From contig JAKZAP010000080.1 in assembly GCA_023053575.1 (NCBI GenBank), positions 186,001 through 250,000 of the forward strand: a DNA stretch of 64,000 nt, given 5' to 3'. The notes below the pieces were generated by a model, which did no database searches, was not told the DNA's origin, and saw only the letters and a program-made list of their open reading frames with translations. A program made the translations under genes and the position numbers. How positions within the stretch are numbered: the first letter of the stretch is position 1; each line of letters opens with the position of its first letter. Positions 48,001 to 61,270 of the stretch are shown one piece after another. Source of the DNA: Branchinecta lynchi. Its lineage: Eukaryota; Arthropoda; Branchiopoda; Anostraca; Branchinectidae.

Positions 48001-51000
48001 GTTTTTCCCACAAGCTTTGTTTTCCCCCAAGGTTGGTTTTCCCGCAAGGTTGGTTTTCCCACAAGGTTTGTTTTCCCACTTTGTTGGTTTTCCCAAAAGG
48101 TTCGCTTTCCCGCAAGGTTGGTTTTCCCTCAAGGTTTGTTTCCCCACAAGGTTTGTTTTCCCACAAGGTTTGTTTTTCCACAAGGTTGGTTTTCCCGAAA
48201 GGTTTGTTTCCCCACAAGGTTGGTTTTCCCACAAGGTTGGTTTTCCCGCAGGGTTTGTTTTCCCACAAGGTTAGTTTTCCCACAAGGTTGGTTTTCCCAC
48301 AAGGTTGGTTTTCCCGCAGGGTTGCTTTCCCCATAAGGTTGGTTTTCCCACAAGGTTTGTTTTCTCACAAGGTTTGTTTTCCCACTAGGTTGTTTTTCCC
48401 ACTAGGTTGGTTTTCCGAAAAGGTTTGTTTTCCCACAAGCTTTGTTTTCCCCCAAGGTTGGTTTTCCCGCAAGGTTGGTTTACCCAAAAGGTTTGTTTTC
48501 CCACTGTGTTGGTTTTCCCAAAAGGTTCTCTTTCCCAAAAGGTTCGCTTTCCCGCAAGGTTGGTTTTCCCACAAGGTTTGTTTCCCCACAAGGTTTGTTT
48601 TCCCACAAGGTTGGTTTTTCCGAAAGGTTTGTTTCCCCACAAGGTTGGTTTTCCCACAAGGTTGGTTTTCCCGCAGGGTTTGTTTTCCCACAAGGTTAGT
48701 TTTCCCTTAAGGTTTGTTTCCCCACAAGGTTTGTTTTCCCACAAGGTTTGTTTTCCCACAAGGTTGGTTTTCCCGAAAGGTTTGTTTCCCCACAAGGTTG
48801 GTTTTCCCACAAGGTTGGTTTTCCCGCAGGGTTTGTTTTCCCACAAGGTTAGTTTTCCCGTAAGGTTTGTTTCCCCACAAGGTTTGTTTTCCCACAAGGT
48901 TTGTTTTCCCACTGTGTTGGTTTTCCCAAAAGGTTCGCTTTCCCACAAGGTTGGTTTTCCCACAAGGTTTGTTTTCCCACAAGGTTTGTTTTCCCACAAG
49001 GTTAGTTTACCCACAAGGTTTGTTTCCCCACAAGGTCTGTTTCCCGACAAGGTTTGTTTTCCCACAAGGTTTGTTTTCCCCCAAGGTTGGTTTTCCCGCA
49101 AGGTTGGTTCTCCCACAAGGTTTGTTTTCCCACTGTGTTGGTTTTCCCAAAAGGTTCGCTTTCCGACAAGGCTGGTTTTCCCACAAGGTTGGTTTTCCCG
49201 CAGGGTTGCTTTCCCATAAGGTTTGTTTTCCCACTAGGTTGTGTTTCCCACTAGGTTGGTCTTCCCACAAGGTTTGTTTTCCCACAAGCTTTGTTTTCCC
49301 CCAAGGTTGGTTTTCCCGCAAGGTTGGTTTTCCCACAAGGTTTGTTTTCCCACTTTGTTGGTTTTCCCAAAAGGTTCGCTTTCCCGCAAGGTTGGTTTTC
49401 CCACAAGGTTTGTTTTCTCACAAGGTTTGTTTTCCCACTAGGATGTTTTTCCCACTAGGTTGGTTTTCCGAAAAGGTTTGTTTTCCCACAAGCTTTGTTT
49501 TCCCCCAAGGTTGGTTTTCCCGCAAGGTTGGTTTACCCAAAAGGTTTGTTTTCAAACTGTGTTGGTTTTCCCAAAAGGTTCTCTTTCCCAAAAGGTTCGC
49601 TTTCCCGCAAGGTTGGTTTTCCCACAAGGTTTGTTTCCCCACAAGGTTTGTTTTCCCACAAGGTTGGTTTTTCCGAAAGGTTTGTTTCCCCACAAGGTTG
49701 GTTTTCCCAAAAGGTTGGTTTTCCCGCAGGGTTTGTTTTCCCACAAGGTTAGTTTTCCCTTAAGGTTTTTTTTCCCCACAAGGTTTGTTTTCCCACAAGG
49801 TTTGTTTTCCCACAAGTTTGGTTTTCCCGAAAGGTTTGTTTCCCCATCAGGTTGGTTTTCCCACAAGGTTGGTTTTCCCGCAGGGTTTGTTTTCCCACAA
49901 GGTTAGTTTTCCCGCAAGGTTTGTTTCCCCACAAGGTTTGTTTTCCCACAAGGTTTGTTTTCCCACTGTGTTGGTTTTCCCAAAAGGTTCGCTTTCCCAC
50001 AAGGTTGGTTTTCCCACAAGGTTTGTTTTCCCACAAGGTTTGTTTTCCCACAAGGTTAGTTTTCCCACAAGGTTTGTTTCCCCACAAGGTTTGTTTCCCC
50101 ACAAGGTTTGTTTTCCCACAAGGTTTGTTTTCCCACAAGGTTTGTTTCCCCACAAGGTTTGTTTTCCCACAAGGTTTGTTTTCCCACTGTGTTGGTTTTC
50201 CCAAAAGGTTCGCTTTCCCACAAGGTTGGTTTTCCCACAAGGTTTGTTTTCCCACAAGGTTAGTTTTCCCACAAGGTTTGTTTCCCCACAAGGTTTGTTT
50301 CCCCACAAGGTTTGTTTTCCCACAAGGTTTGTTTTCCCCCAAGGTTGGTTTTCCCGCAAGGTTGGTTTTCCCACAAGGTTTGTTTTCCCACTGTGTTGGT
50401 TTTCCCAAAAGGTTCGCTTTCCCACAAGGCTGGTTTTCCCGCAGGGTTGCTTTCCCCATAAGGTTTGTTTTCCCACTAGGTTGTGTTTCCCACTAGGTTG
50501 GTCTTCCCACAAGGTTTGTTTTCCCACAAGCTTTGTTTTCCCCCAAGGTTGGTTTTCCCGCAAGGTTGGTTTTCCCACAAGGTTTGTTTTCCCACTTTGT
50601 TGGTTTTCCCAAAAGGTTCGCTTTCCCGCAAGGTTGGTTTTCCCACAAGGTTTGTTTCCCCACAAGGTTTGTTTTCCCACTGTGTTGGTTTTCCCAAAAG
50701 GTTCGCTTTCCCACAAGGCTGGTTTTCCCACAAGGTTGGTTTTCCCGCAGGGTTGCTTTCCCATAAGGTTTGTTTTCCCACTAGGTTGTGTTTCCCACTA
50801 GGTTGGTCTTCCCACAAGGTTTGTTTTCCCACAAGCTTTGTTTTCCCCCAAGGTTGGTTTTCCCGCAAGGTTGGTTTTCCCGAAAGGTTTGTTTCCCCAC
50901 AAGGTTGGTTTTCCCACAAGGTTGGTTTTCCCGCAGGGTTTGTTTTCCCACAAGGTTAGTTTTCCCGCAAGGTTTGTTTCCCCACAAGGTTTGTTTTCCC

Positions 51001-54000
51001 ACAAGGATTGTTTTCTCACAAGGTTTGTTTTCCCACTAGGTTTGTTTCCCCACAAGGTTTGTTTTCCCACAAGGTTTGTTTTCCCCCAAGGTTGGTTTTC
51101 CCGCAAGGTTGGTTTTCCCACAAGGTTTGTTTTCCCACTGTGTTGGTTTTCCCAAAAGGTTCGCTTTCCCACAAGGCTGGTTTTCCCACAAGGTTGGTTT
51201 TCCCGCAGGGTTGCTTTCCCCATAAGGTTTGTTTTCCCACTAGGTTGTGTTTCCCACTAGGTTGGTCTTCCCACAAGGTTTGTTTTCCCACAAGCTTTGT
51301 TTTCCCCCAAGGTTGGTTTTCCCGCAAGGTTGGTTTTCCCACAAGGTTTGTTTTCCCACTTTGTTGGTTTTCCCAAAAGGTTCGCTTTCCCGCAAGGTTG
51401 GTTTTCCCACAAGGTTTGTTTCCCCACAAGGTTTGTTTTCCCACTGTGTTGGTTTTCCCAAAAGGTTCGCTTTCCCACAAGGCTGGTTTTCCCACAAGGT
51501 TGGTTTTCCCGCAGGGTTGCTTTCCCATAAGGTTTGTTTTCCCACTAGGTTGTGTTTCCCACTAGGTTGGTCTTCCCACAAGGTTTGTTTTCCCACAAGC
51601 TTTGTTTTCCCCCAAGGTTGGTTTTCCCGCAAGGTTGGTTTTCCCACAAGGTTTGTTTTCCCACTTTGTTGGTTTTCCCAAAAGGTTCGCTTTCCCGCAA
51701 GGTTGGTTTTCCCACAAGGTTTGTTTTCTCACAAGGTTTGTTTTCCCATTAGGTTGTTTTTCCCACTAGGTTGGTTTTCCGAAAAGGTTTGTTTTCCCAC
51801 AAGCTTTGTTTTCCCCCAAGGTTGGTTTTCCCACAAGGTTTGTTTCCCCACAAGGTTTGTTTTCCCACAAGGTTGGTTTTTCCGAAAGGTTTGTTTCCCC
51901 ACAAGGTTTGTTTTCCCATTAGGTTGTTTTTCCCACTAGGTTGGTTTTCCGAAAAGGTTTGTTTTCCCACAAGCTTTGTTCTCCCCCAAGGTTGGTTTTC
52001 CCGCAAGGTTTGTTTCCCCACAAGGTTTGTTTTCCCACTGTGTTGGTTTTCCCAAAAGGTTCGCTTTCCCACAAGGTTGGTTTTCCCACAAGGTTTGTTT
52101 TCCCACAAGGTTTGTTTTCCCACAAGGTTAGTTTTCCCACAAGGTTTGTTTCCCCACAAGGTTTGTTTCCCCACAAGGTTTGTTTTCCCACAAGGTTTGT
52201 TTTCCCACAAGGTTTTTTTCCCCACAAGGTTTGTTTTCCCACAAGGTTTGTTTTCCCACTGTGTTGGTTTTCCCAAAAGGTTCGCTTTCCCACAAGGTTG
52301 GTTTTCCCACAAGGTTTGTTTTCCCACAAGGTTAGTTTTCCCACAAGGTTTGTTTCCCCACAAGGTTTGTTTCCCCACAAGGTTTGTTTTCCCACAAGGT
52401 TTGTTTTCCCCCAAGGTTGGTTTTCCCGCAAGGTTGGTTTTCCCACAAGGTTTGTTTTCCCACTGTGTTGGTTTTCCCAAAAGGTTCGCTTTCCCACAAG
52501 GCTGGTTTTCCCACAAGGTTGGTTTTCCCGCACGGTTGCTTTCCCCATAAGGTTTGTTTTCCCACTAGGTTGTGTTTCCCACTAGGTTGGTCTTCCCACA
52601 AGGTTTGTTTTCCCACAAGCTTTGTTTTCCCCCAAGGTTGGTTTTCCCGCAAGGTTAGTTTTCCCACAAGGTTTGTTTTCCCACTTTGTTGGTTTTCCCA
52701 AAAGGTTCGCTTTCCCGCAAGGTTGGTTTTCCCACAAGGTTTGTTTCCCCACAAGGTTTGTTTTCCCACAAGGTTTGTTTTCCCACAAGGTTGGTTTTCC
52801 CGAAAGGTTTGTTTCCCCACAAGGTTGGTTTTCCCACAAGGTTGGTTTTCCCGCAGGGTTTGTTTTCCCACAAGGTTAGTTTTCCCGCAAGGTTTGTTTC
52901 CCCACAAGGTTTGTTTTCCCACAAGGATTGTTTTCTCACAAGGTTTGTTTTCCCACTAGGTTTGTTTCCCCACAAGGTTTGTTTTCCCACAAGGTTTGTT
53001 TTCCCCCAAGGTTGGTTTTCCCGCAAGGTTGGTTTTCCCACAAGGTTTGTTTTCCCACTGTGTTGGTTTTCCCAAAAGGTTCGCTTTCCCACAAGGTTCG
53101 TTTTCCCACAAGGTTGGTTTTCCCACAAGGTTGGTTTTCCCGCAGGGTTGCTTTCCCCATAAGGTTGGTTTTCCCACAAGGTTTGTTTTCTCACAAGGTT
53201 TGTTTTCCCACTAGGTTGTTTTTCCCACTAGGTTGGTGTTCCGAAAAGGTTTGTTTTCCCACAAGCTTTGTTTTCCTCCAAGGTTGGTTTTCCCACAAGG
53301 TTTGTTTCCCAACAATGTTTGTTTTCTCACAAGGTTTGTTTTCCCACAAGGTTGGTTTTCCCGAAAGGTTTGTTTCCCCACAAGGTTGGTTTTCCCGCAG
53401 GGTTTGTTTTCCCACAAGGTTAGTTTTCCCGCAAGGTTTGTTTCCCCACAAGGTTTGTTTTCCCACAAGGTTTGTTTTCCCACTGTGTTGGTTTTCCCAA
53501 AAGGTTCGCTTTCCCACAAGGTTGGTTTTCCCACAAGGTTTGTTTTCCCACAAGGTTTGTTTTCCCACAAGGTTAGTTTTCCCACAAGGTTTGTTTCCCC
53601 ACAAGGTTTGTTTCCCCACAAGGTTTGTTTTCCCACAAGGTTTGTTTTCCCACAAGGTTTGTTTCCCCACAAGGTTTGTTTTCCCACAAGGTTTGCTTTC
53701 CCACTGTGTTGGTTTTCCCAAAAGGTTCGCTTTCCCACAAGGTTGGTTTTCCCACAAGGTTTGTTTTCCCACAAGGTTAGTTTTCCCACAAGGTTTGTTT
53801 CCCCACAAGGTTTGTTTCCCCACAAGGTTTGTTTTCCCACAAGGTTTGTTTTCCCCCAAGGTTGGTTTTCCCGCAAGGTTGGTTTTCCCACAAGGTTTGT
53901 TTTCCCACTGTGTTGGTTTTCCCAAAAGGTTCGCTTTCCCACAAGGCTGGTTTTCCCACAAGGTTGGTTTTCCCGCAGGGTTGCTTTCCCATAAGGTTTG

Positions 54001-57000
54001 TTTTCCCACTAGGTTGTGTTTCCCACTAGGTTGGTTTTCCCACAAGGTTTGTTTTCCCACAAGCTTTGTTTTCCCCCAAGGTTGGTTTTCCCGCAAGGTT
54101 GGTTTTCCCGAAAGGTTTGTTTCCCCACAAGGTTGGTTTTCCCACAAGGTTGGTTTTCCCGCAGGGTTTGTTTTCCCACAAGGTTAGTTTTCCCGCAAGG
54201 TTTGTTTCCCCACAAGGTTTGTTTTCCCACAAGGATTGTTTTCTCACAAGGTTTGTTTTCCCACTAGGTTTGTTTCCCCACAAGGTTTGTTTTCCCACAA
54301 GGTTTGTTTTCCCCCAAGGTTGGTTTTCCCGCAAGGTTGGTTTTCCCACAAGGTTTGTTTTCCCACTGTGTTGGTTTTCCCAAAAGGTTCGCTTTCCCAC
54401 AAGGCTGGTTTTCCCACAAGGTTGGTTTTTCCGCAGGGTTGCTTTCCCCATAAGGTTTGTTTTCCCACTAGGTTGTGTTTCCCACTAGGTTGGTCTTCCC
54501 ACAAGGTTTGTTTTCCCACAAGCTTTGTTTTCCCCCAAGGTTGGTTTTCCCGCAAGGTTGGTTTTCCCACAAGGTTTGTTTTCCCACTTTGTTGGTTTTC
54601 CCAAAAGGTTCGCTTTCCCGCAAGGTTGGTTTTCCCACAAGGTTTGTTTCCCCACAAGGTTGGTTTTCCCACTGTGTTGGTTTTCCCAAAAGGTTCGCTT
54701 TCCCACAAGGCTGGTTTTCCCACAAGGTTGGTTTTCCCGCAGGGTTGCTTTCCCATAAGGTTTGTTTTCCCACTAGGTTGGTTTTCCCACTGTGTTGGTT
54801 TTCCCAAAAGGTTCGCTTTCCCACAAGGCTGGTTTTCCCACAAGGTTTGTTTCCCCACAAGGTTGGTTTTCCCACTGTGTTGGTTTTCCCAAAAGGTTCG
54901 CTTTCCCACAAGGCTGGTTTTCCCACAAGGTTGGTTTTCCCGCAGGGTTGCTTTCCCATAAGGTTTGTTTTCCCACAAGGATTGTTTTCTCACAAGGTTT
55001 GTTTTCCCACTAGGTTTGTTTCCCCACAAGGTTTGTTTTCCCACAAGGTTTGTTTTCCCCCAAGGTTGGTTTTCCCGCAAGGTTGGTTTTCCCACAAGGT
55101 TTGTTTTCCCACTGTGTTGGTTTTCCCAAAAGGTTCGCTTTCCCACAAGGCTGGTTTTCCCACAAGGTTGGTTTTTCCGCAGGGTTGCTTTCCCCATAAG
55201 GTTTGTTTTCCCACTAGGTTGTGTTTCCCACTAGGTTGGTCTTCCCACAAGGTTTGTTTTCCCACAAGCTTTGTTTTCCCCCAAGGTTGGTTTTCCCGCA
55301 AGGTTGGTTTTCCCACAAGGTTTGTTTTCCCACTTTGTTGGTTTTCCCAAAAGGTTCGCTTTCCCGCAAGGTTGGTTTTCCCACAAGGTTTGTTTCCCCA
55401 CAAGGTTGGTTTTCCCACTGTGTTGGTTTTCCCAAAAGGTTCGCTTTCCCACAAGGCTGGTTTTCCCACAAGGTTGGTTTTCCCGCAGGGTTGCTTTCCC
55501 ACAAGGTTTGTTTTCCCACAAGCTTTGTTTTCCCCCAAGTTTGGTTTTCCCGCAAGGTTGGTTTTCCCACAAGGTTTGTTTTCCCACTTTGTTGGTTTTC
55601 CCAAAAGGTTCGCTTTCCCGCAAGGTTGGTTTTCCCACAAGGTTTGTTTTCTCACAAGGTTTGTTTTCCCATTAGGTTGTTTTTCCCACTAGTTTGGTTT
55701 TCCGAAAAGGTTTGTTTTCCCACAAGCTTTGTTTTCCCCCAAGGTTGGTTTTCCCACAAGGTTTGTTTCCCCACAAGGTTTGTTTTCCCACAAGGTTGGT
55801 TTTTCCGAAAGGTTTGTTTCCCCACAAGGTTTGTTTTCCCATTAGGTTGTTTTTCCCACTAGGTTGGTTTTCCGAAAAGGTTTGTTTTCCCACAAGCTTT
55901 GTTCTCCCCCAAGGTTGGTTTTCCCGCAAGGTTTGTTTCCCCACAAGGTTTGTTTTCCCACAAGGTTTGTTTTCCCACTGTGTTGGTTTTCCCAAAAGGT
56001 TCGCTTTCCCACAAGGTTGGTTTTCCCACAAGGTTTGTTTTCCCACAAGGTTTGTTTTCCCACAAGGTTAGTTTTCCCACAAGGTTTGTTTCCCCACAAG
56101 GTTTGTTTCCCCACAAGGTTTGTTTTCCCACAAGGTTTGTTTTCCCACAAGGTTTGTTTCCCCACAAGGTTTGTTTTCCCACAAGGTTTGTTTTCCCACT
56201 GTGTTGGTTTTCCCAAAAGGTTCGCTTTCCCACAAGGTTGGTTTTCCCACAAGGTTTGTTTTCCCACAAGGTTAGTTTTCCCACAAGGTTTGTTTCCCCA
56301 CAAGGTTTGTTTCCCCACAAGGTTTGTTTTCCCACAAGGTTTGTTTTCCCCCAAGGTTGGTTTTCCCGCAAGGTTGGTTTTCCCACAAGGTTTGTTTTCC
56401 CACTGTGTTGGTTTTCCCAAAAGGTTCGCTTTCCCACAAGGCTGGTTTTCCCACAAGGTTGGTTTTCCCGCAGGGTTGCTTTCCCCATAAGGTTTGTTTT
56501 CCCACTAGGTTGTGTTTCCCACTAGGTTGGTCTTCCCACAAGGTTTGTTTTCCCACAAGCTTTGTTTTCCCCCAAGGTTGGTTTTCCCGCAAGGTTGGTT
56601 TTCCCACAAGGTTTGTTTTCCCACTTTGTTGGTTTTCCCAAAAGGTTCGCTTTCCCGCAAGGTTGGTTTTCCCACAAGGTTTGTTTCCCCACAAGGTTTG
56701 TTTTCCCACAAGGTTTGTTTTCCCACAAGGTTGGTTTTCCCGAAAGGTTTGTTTCCCCACAAGGTTGGTTTTCCCACAAGGTTGGTTTTCCCGCAGGGTT
56801 TGTTTTCCCACAAGGTTAGTTTTCCCGCAAGGTTTGTTTCCCCACAAGGTTTGTTTTCCCACAAGGATTGTTTTCTCACAAGGTTTGTTTTCCCACTAGG
56901 TTTGTTTCCCCACAAGGTTTGTTTTCCCACAAGGTTTGTTTTCCCCCAAGGTTGGTTTTCCCGCAAGGTTGGTTTTCCCACAAGGTTTGTTTTCCCACTG

Positions 57001-57155
57001 TGTTGGTTTTCCCAAAAGGTTCGCTTTCCCACAAGGTTCGTTTTCCCACAAGGTTGGTTTTCCCACAAGGTTGGTTTTCCCGCAGGGTTGCTTTCCCCAT
57101 AAGGTTGGTTTTCCCACAAGGTTTGTTTTCTCACAAGGTTTGTTTTCCCACTAGG
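39010..57155. repeat. ~9-kb segmental duplication, two tandem copies
   Basis: Copy 1 spans about 39010-47998 and copy 2 about 47999-57155. Matching landmarks keep offsets of 8,989 (39.0-41.3 kb), 8,972 (41.5-43.2), 8,955 (43.4-44.8), 8,429 (44.9-45.9), 8,123 (45.9-46.6), 9,089 (46.6-47.1) and 9,157 (47.2-48.0). The first steps are single monomers and 8,429 to 8,123 is exactly 18; larger steps reflect gain or loss of inner units. Both copies carry rare markers such as GGTCTGTTTCCCGACAAGG, TTTTCAAACTGTG and CCCCATCAGG. Inside each copy a ~2-kb sub-period recurs, with related blocks near 40.9, 43.0, 44.9 and 46.8 kb in copy 1. Boundaries are good to about one monomer at 48.0 kb and looser elsewhere. 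Confidence 0.85.
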
Positions 57156-59178
57156 TTGTTTTTCCCACTAGGTTGGTTTTCCGAAAAGGTTTGTTTTCCC
57201 ACAAGCTTTGTTTTCCTCCAAGGTTGGTTTTCCCACAAGGTTTGTTTCCCAACAATGTTTGTTTTCTCACAAGGTTTGTTTTCCCACAAGGTTGATTTTC
57301 CCGAAAGGTTTGTTTCCCCACAAGGTTGGTTTTCCGACAAGGCTGGTTTTCCCGCAGGGTTTGTTTTCCCACAAGGTTAGTTTTCCCGCAAGGTTTGTTT
57401 TCCCACAAGGTTAGTTTTCCCACAAGGTTTGTTTCCCCACAAGGTTTGTTTCCCCACAAGGTTTGTTTTCCCACAAGGATTGTTTTCTCACAAGGTTTGT
57501 TTTCCCACTGTGTTGGTTTTCCCAAAAGGTTCGCTTTCCCGCAAGGTTCGCTTTCCCACAAGGTTTTTTTTTCCACAAGCTTTGTTTTCCCCCAAGGTTG
57601 GTTTTCCCGCAAGGTTGGTTTTCCCACAAGGTTTGTTTTCCCAGTTTGTTGGTTTTCCCAAAAGGTTCGCTTTCCCGCAAGGTTGGTTTTCCCACAAGGT
57701 TTGTTTCCCCACAAGGTTTGTTTTCCCACAAGGTTTGTTTTTCCACAAGGTTGGTTTTCCCGAAAGGTTTGTTTCCCCACAAGGTTGGTTTTCCCACAAG
57801 GTTGGTTTTCCCGCAGGGTTTGTTTTCCCACAAGGTTAGTTTTCCCGCAAGGTTTGTTTCCCCACAAGGTTTGTTTTCCCACAAGGATTGTTTTCTCACA
57901 AGGTTTGTTTTCCCACTAGGTTTGTTTCCCCACAAGGTTTGTTTTCCCCCAAGGTTGGTTTTCCCGCAAGGTTGGTTTTCCCACAAGGTTTGTTTTCCCA
58001 CTGTGTTGGTTTTCCCCAAAAGGTTCGCTTTCCCGCAAGGTTGGTTTTCCCCCAAGGTTGGTTTTCCCGCAGGGTTTGTTTTCCCACAAGGTTAGTTTTC
58101 CCGCAAGGTTTGTTTCCCCACAAGGTTTGTTTTCCCACAAGGTTTGTTTTCCCACTGTGTTGGTTTTCCCAAAAGGTTCGCTTTCCCACAAGGTTGGTTT
58201 TCCCACAAGGTTGGTTTTCCCACAAGGTTGGTTTTCCCGCAGGGTTGCTTTCCCCATCAGGTTGGTTTTCCCACAATGTTTGTTTTCTCACAAGGTTTGT
58301 TTTCCCACTAGGTTGTTTTTCCCACTAGGTTGGTTTTCCCACAAGGTTTGTTTTCCCACAAGCTTTGTTTTCCCCCAAGGTTGGTTTTTCCCACTAGGTT
58401 GGTTTTCCCACAAGGTTTGTTTTCCCACAAGCTTAGTTTTCCCCCAAGGTTGGTTTTCCCGCAAGTATGGTTTACCCACAAGGTTTGTTTTCCCACTGTG
58501 TTGGTTTTCCCAAAAGGTTCGCTTTCCCGCAAGGTTAGTTTTCCCACAAGGTTTGTTTCCCCACAAGGTTTGTTTTCCCACAAGGTTGGTTTTCCCGAAA
58601 GGTTTGTTTCCCCACAAGGTTGGTTTTCCCACAAGGTTGGTTATCCCGCAGGGTTTGTTTTCTCACAAGGTTAGTTTTCCCGCAAGGTTTGTTTCCCCAC
58701 AAGGTTTGTTTTCCCACAAGGTTTGTTTTCCCACTGTGTTGGTTTTCCCAAAAGGTTCGCTTTCCCAAAAGGTTGGTTTTCCCACAAGGTTGGTTTTCCC
58801 ACAAGGTTGGTTTTCCCGCAGGGTTGCTTTCCCCATAAGGTTGGTTTTCCCAAAAGGTTCGCTTTCCCGCAAGGCTGGTTTTCCCACAAGGTTTGTTTCC
58901 CCACAATGTTTGTTTTCTCACAAGGTTTGTTTTCCCACAAGGTTGGTTTTCCCGAAAGGTTTGTTTCCCCACAAGGTTGGTTTTCCCACAAGGCTGGTTT
59001 TCCCGCAGGGTTTGTTTTCCCACAAGGTTAGTTTTCCCGCAAGGTTTGTTTTCCCACAAGGTTAGTTTTCCCACAAGGTTTGTTTCCCCACAAGGTTTGT
59101 TTCCCCACAAGGTTTGTTTTCCCACAAGGATTGTTTTCTCACAAGGTTTGTTTTCCCACTGTGTTGGTTTTCCCAAGA

Positions 59179-59824
59179 GGTTTGTTTTGCCACAAGGTCA
59201 GTTTTCCAGAAAGGTTTGTTTCCCCACAAGGTTGGTTTTCCCACAAGGTTTGTTTTCCCGCAGGGTTTGTTTTCCCACAAGGTTAGTATTCCCGCAAGGT
59301 TGGTTTTCCCACAAGGCTGGTTTTCCCGCAGGGTTTGTTTTCCCACAAGGTTAGTTTTCCCGCAAGGTTGGTTTTCCCACAAGGTTTGTTTTCTCACAAG
59401 GTTTGTGTTCCCACTAGGTTTGTTTCCCCACAAGGTTTGTTTTCTCACAAGGTTTGTTTTCCCACAAGGTTTGTTTTTCCACAAGGCTTGTTTTCCCACA
59501 AGGTTTGTTTTGCCACAAGGTCAGTTTTCCAGAAAGGTTTGTTTCCCCACAAGGTTGGTTTTCCCACAAGGTTTGTTTTCCCGCAGGGTTTGTTTTCCCA
59601 CAAGGTTAGTATTCCCGCAAGGTTTGTTTTCCCACAAGGTTAGTTTTCCCACAAGGTTTGTTTCCCCACAAGGTTTGTTTCCCCACAAGGTTTGTTTTCC
59701 CACAAGGATTGTTTTCCCACAAGGTTTGTTTTCCCACTGTGTTGGTTTTCCCAAAAGGTTCGCTTTCCCGCAAGGTTGGTTTTCCCACAAGGTTGGTTTT
59801 CCCGCAGGGTTTGTTTCCCCATAA
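59179..59824. repeat. 323-bp tandem duplication
   Basis: The run TTTTGCCACAAGG, TCAGTTTTCCAGAAAGG through TTAGTATTCCCGC occurs at 59179 and again at 59502, an offset of 19 monomers. The private TCAG and TTAGTATT variants are in both copies and in no other D-type unit seen, so this is a recent local duplication. Confidence 0.75.
59448..59451. other. Empty paralogue of the LTR insertion site
   Basis: CAAG in a D-type unit. The left context keeps the rare TTTGTGTTCCC monomer found left of the element. On the right, exactly three monomers separate it from the TTTTGCCACAAGG marker, as on the right of the element. Confidence 0.8.
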
Positions 59825-61266
59825 GGTTGGTTTTCCCAAAAGGTTTGTTTTCTCACAAGGTTTGTTTTCCCACTAGGTTGGTTTTCCCACAAGGTTTGTT
59901 TTCCCACAAGGTTTGTTTACCCACAAGGTTTGTTTTCCCCCAAGGTTGGTTTTCCCGCAAGGTTGGTTTTCCCATAAGGTTGGTTTTCCCACAAGGTTGG
60001 TTTTCCCGCAAGGTTAGTTTTCCCACAAGGTCTGATTTAACACAATGTTTGTTTTCCCACAAGGTTGGTTTTCCCGAAAGGTTTGTTTCCCCACAAGGTT
60101 GGTTTTCCCACAAGGTTGGTTTTCCCGCAGGGTTTGTTTTCCCACAAGGTTTGTTTTCCCACTGTGTTGGTTTTCCCAAAAGGTTCGCTTTCCCACAAGG
60201 TTGGTTTTCCCACAAGGTTGGTTTTTCCAAAAGGTTGATTTTCCCGCAGGGTTGCTTTCCCCATGAGGTTGGTTTTCCCACAAGGTTTGTTTTCTCACAA
60301 GGTTTGTTTTCCCACTAGGTTGTTTTTCCCTCTAGGTAGGTTTTCCCACAAGGTTTGTTTTCCCACAAGCTTTGTTTTCCCCCAAGGTTGGTTTTCCCGC
60401 AGGGTCTGTTTTCCCACAAGGTTAGTTTTCCCGCAAGGTTTGTTTCCCCTCAAGGTTTGTTTTCCCACAAGGTTTTTTTTCCCACTGTGTTGGTTTTCCC
60501 AAAAGGTTCGCTTTCCCACAAGGTTGGTTTTCCCACAAGGTTGGTTTTCCCACAAGGTTGGTTTTCCCGCAGGGTTGCTTTCCCCATAAGGTTGGTTTTC
60601 CCACAAGGTTTGTTTTCCCACAAGGTTTGTTTCCCCACAAGGTTTGTTTCCCCACAAGGTTTGTTTCCCCACAAGGTTTGTTTCCCCACAAGGTTTGTTT
60701 TCCCACAAGGATTGTTTTCTCACAAGGTTTGTTTTCCAACAAGGTTTATTTCCCCACAAGGTTTGTTTCCCCACAAGGTTTGTTTTCCCACAAGGTTAGT
60801 TTTCCCACAAGGTTTGTTTCCCCACAAGGTTTGTTTCCCCACAAGGTTTGTTTTCCCACAAGGATTGTTTTCTCACAAGGTTTGTTTTCCCACTGTGTTG
60901 GTTTTCCCAAGAGGTTCGCTTTCCCGCAAGGTTCGCTTTCCCGCAAGGTTGGTTTTCCCACAAGGTTTGTTTTCTCACAAGGTTTGTTTTCCCACTAGGT
61001 TTGTTTCCCCACAAGGTTTGTTTTCTCACAAGGTTGGTTTTCCCACAAGGTTTGTTTCCCCACAAGGTTGGTTTTCCCACAAGGTTTGATTTCCCACAAG
61101 GTTTGTTTTCCCACAAGGTTTGTTTTCCCACTGTGTTGGTTTTCCCAAGAGGTTCGCTTTCCCGCAAGGTTCGCTTTCCCGCAAGGTTGGTTTTCCCACA
61201 AGGTTGGTTTTCTCACAAGGTTTGTTTTCCCACTAGGTTTGTTTTCCCACAAGGTTTGTTTTCTCA

Positions 61267-61270
61267 CAAG
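61267..61270. other. Empty paralogue of the LTR insertion site
   Basis: CAAG after TTCT-CA, 1,819 bp from the previous empty site and three monomers before the TTTTGCCACAAGG marker. No LTR sequence is present. Confidence 0.75.
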
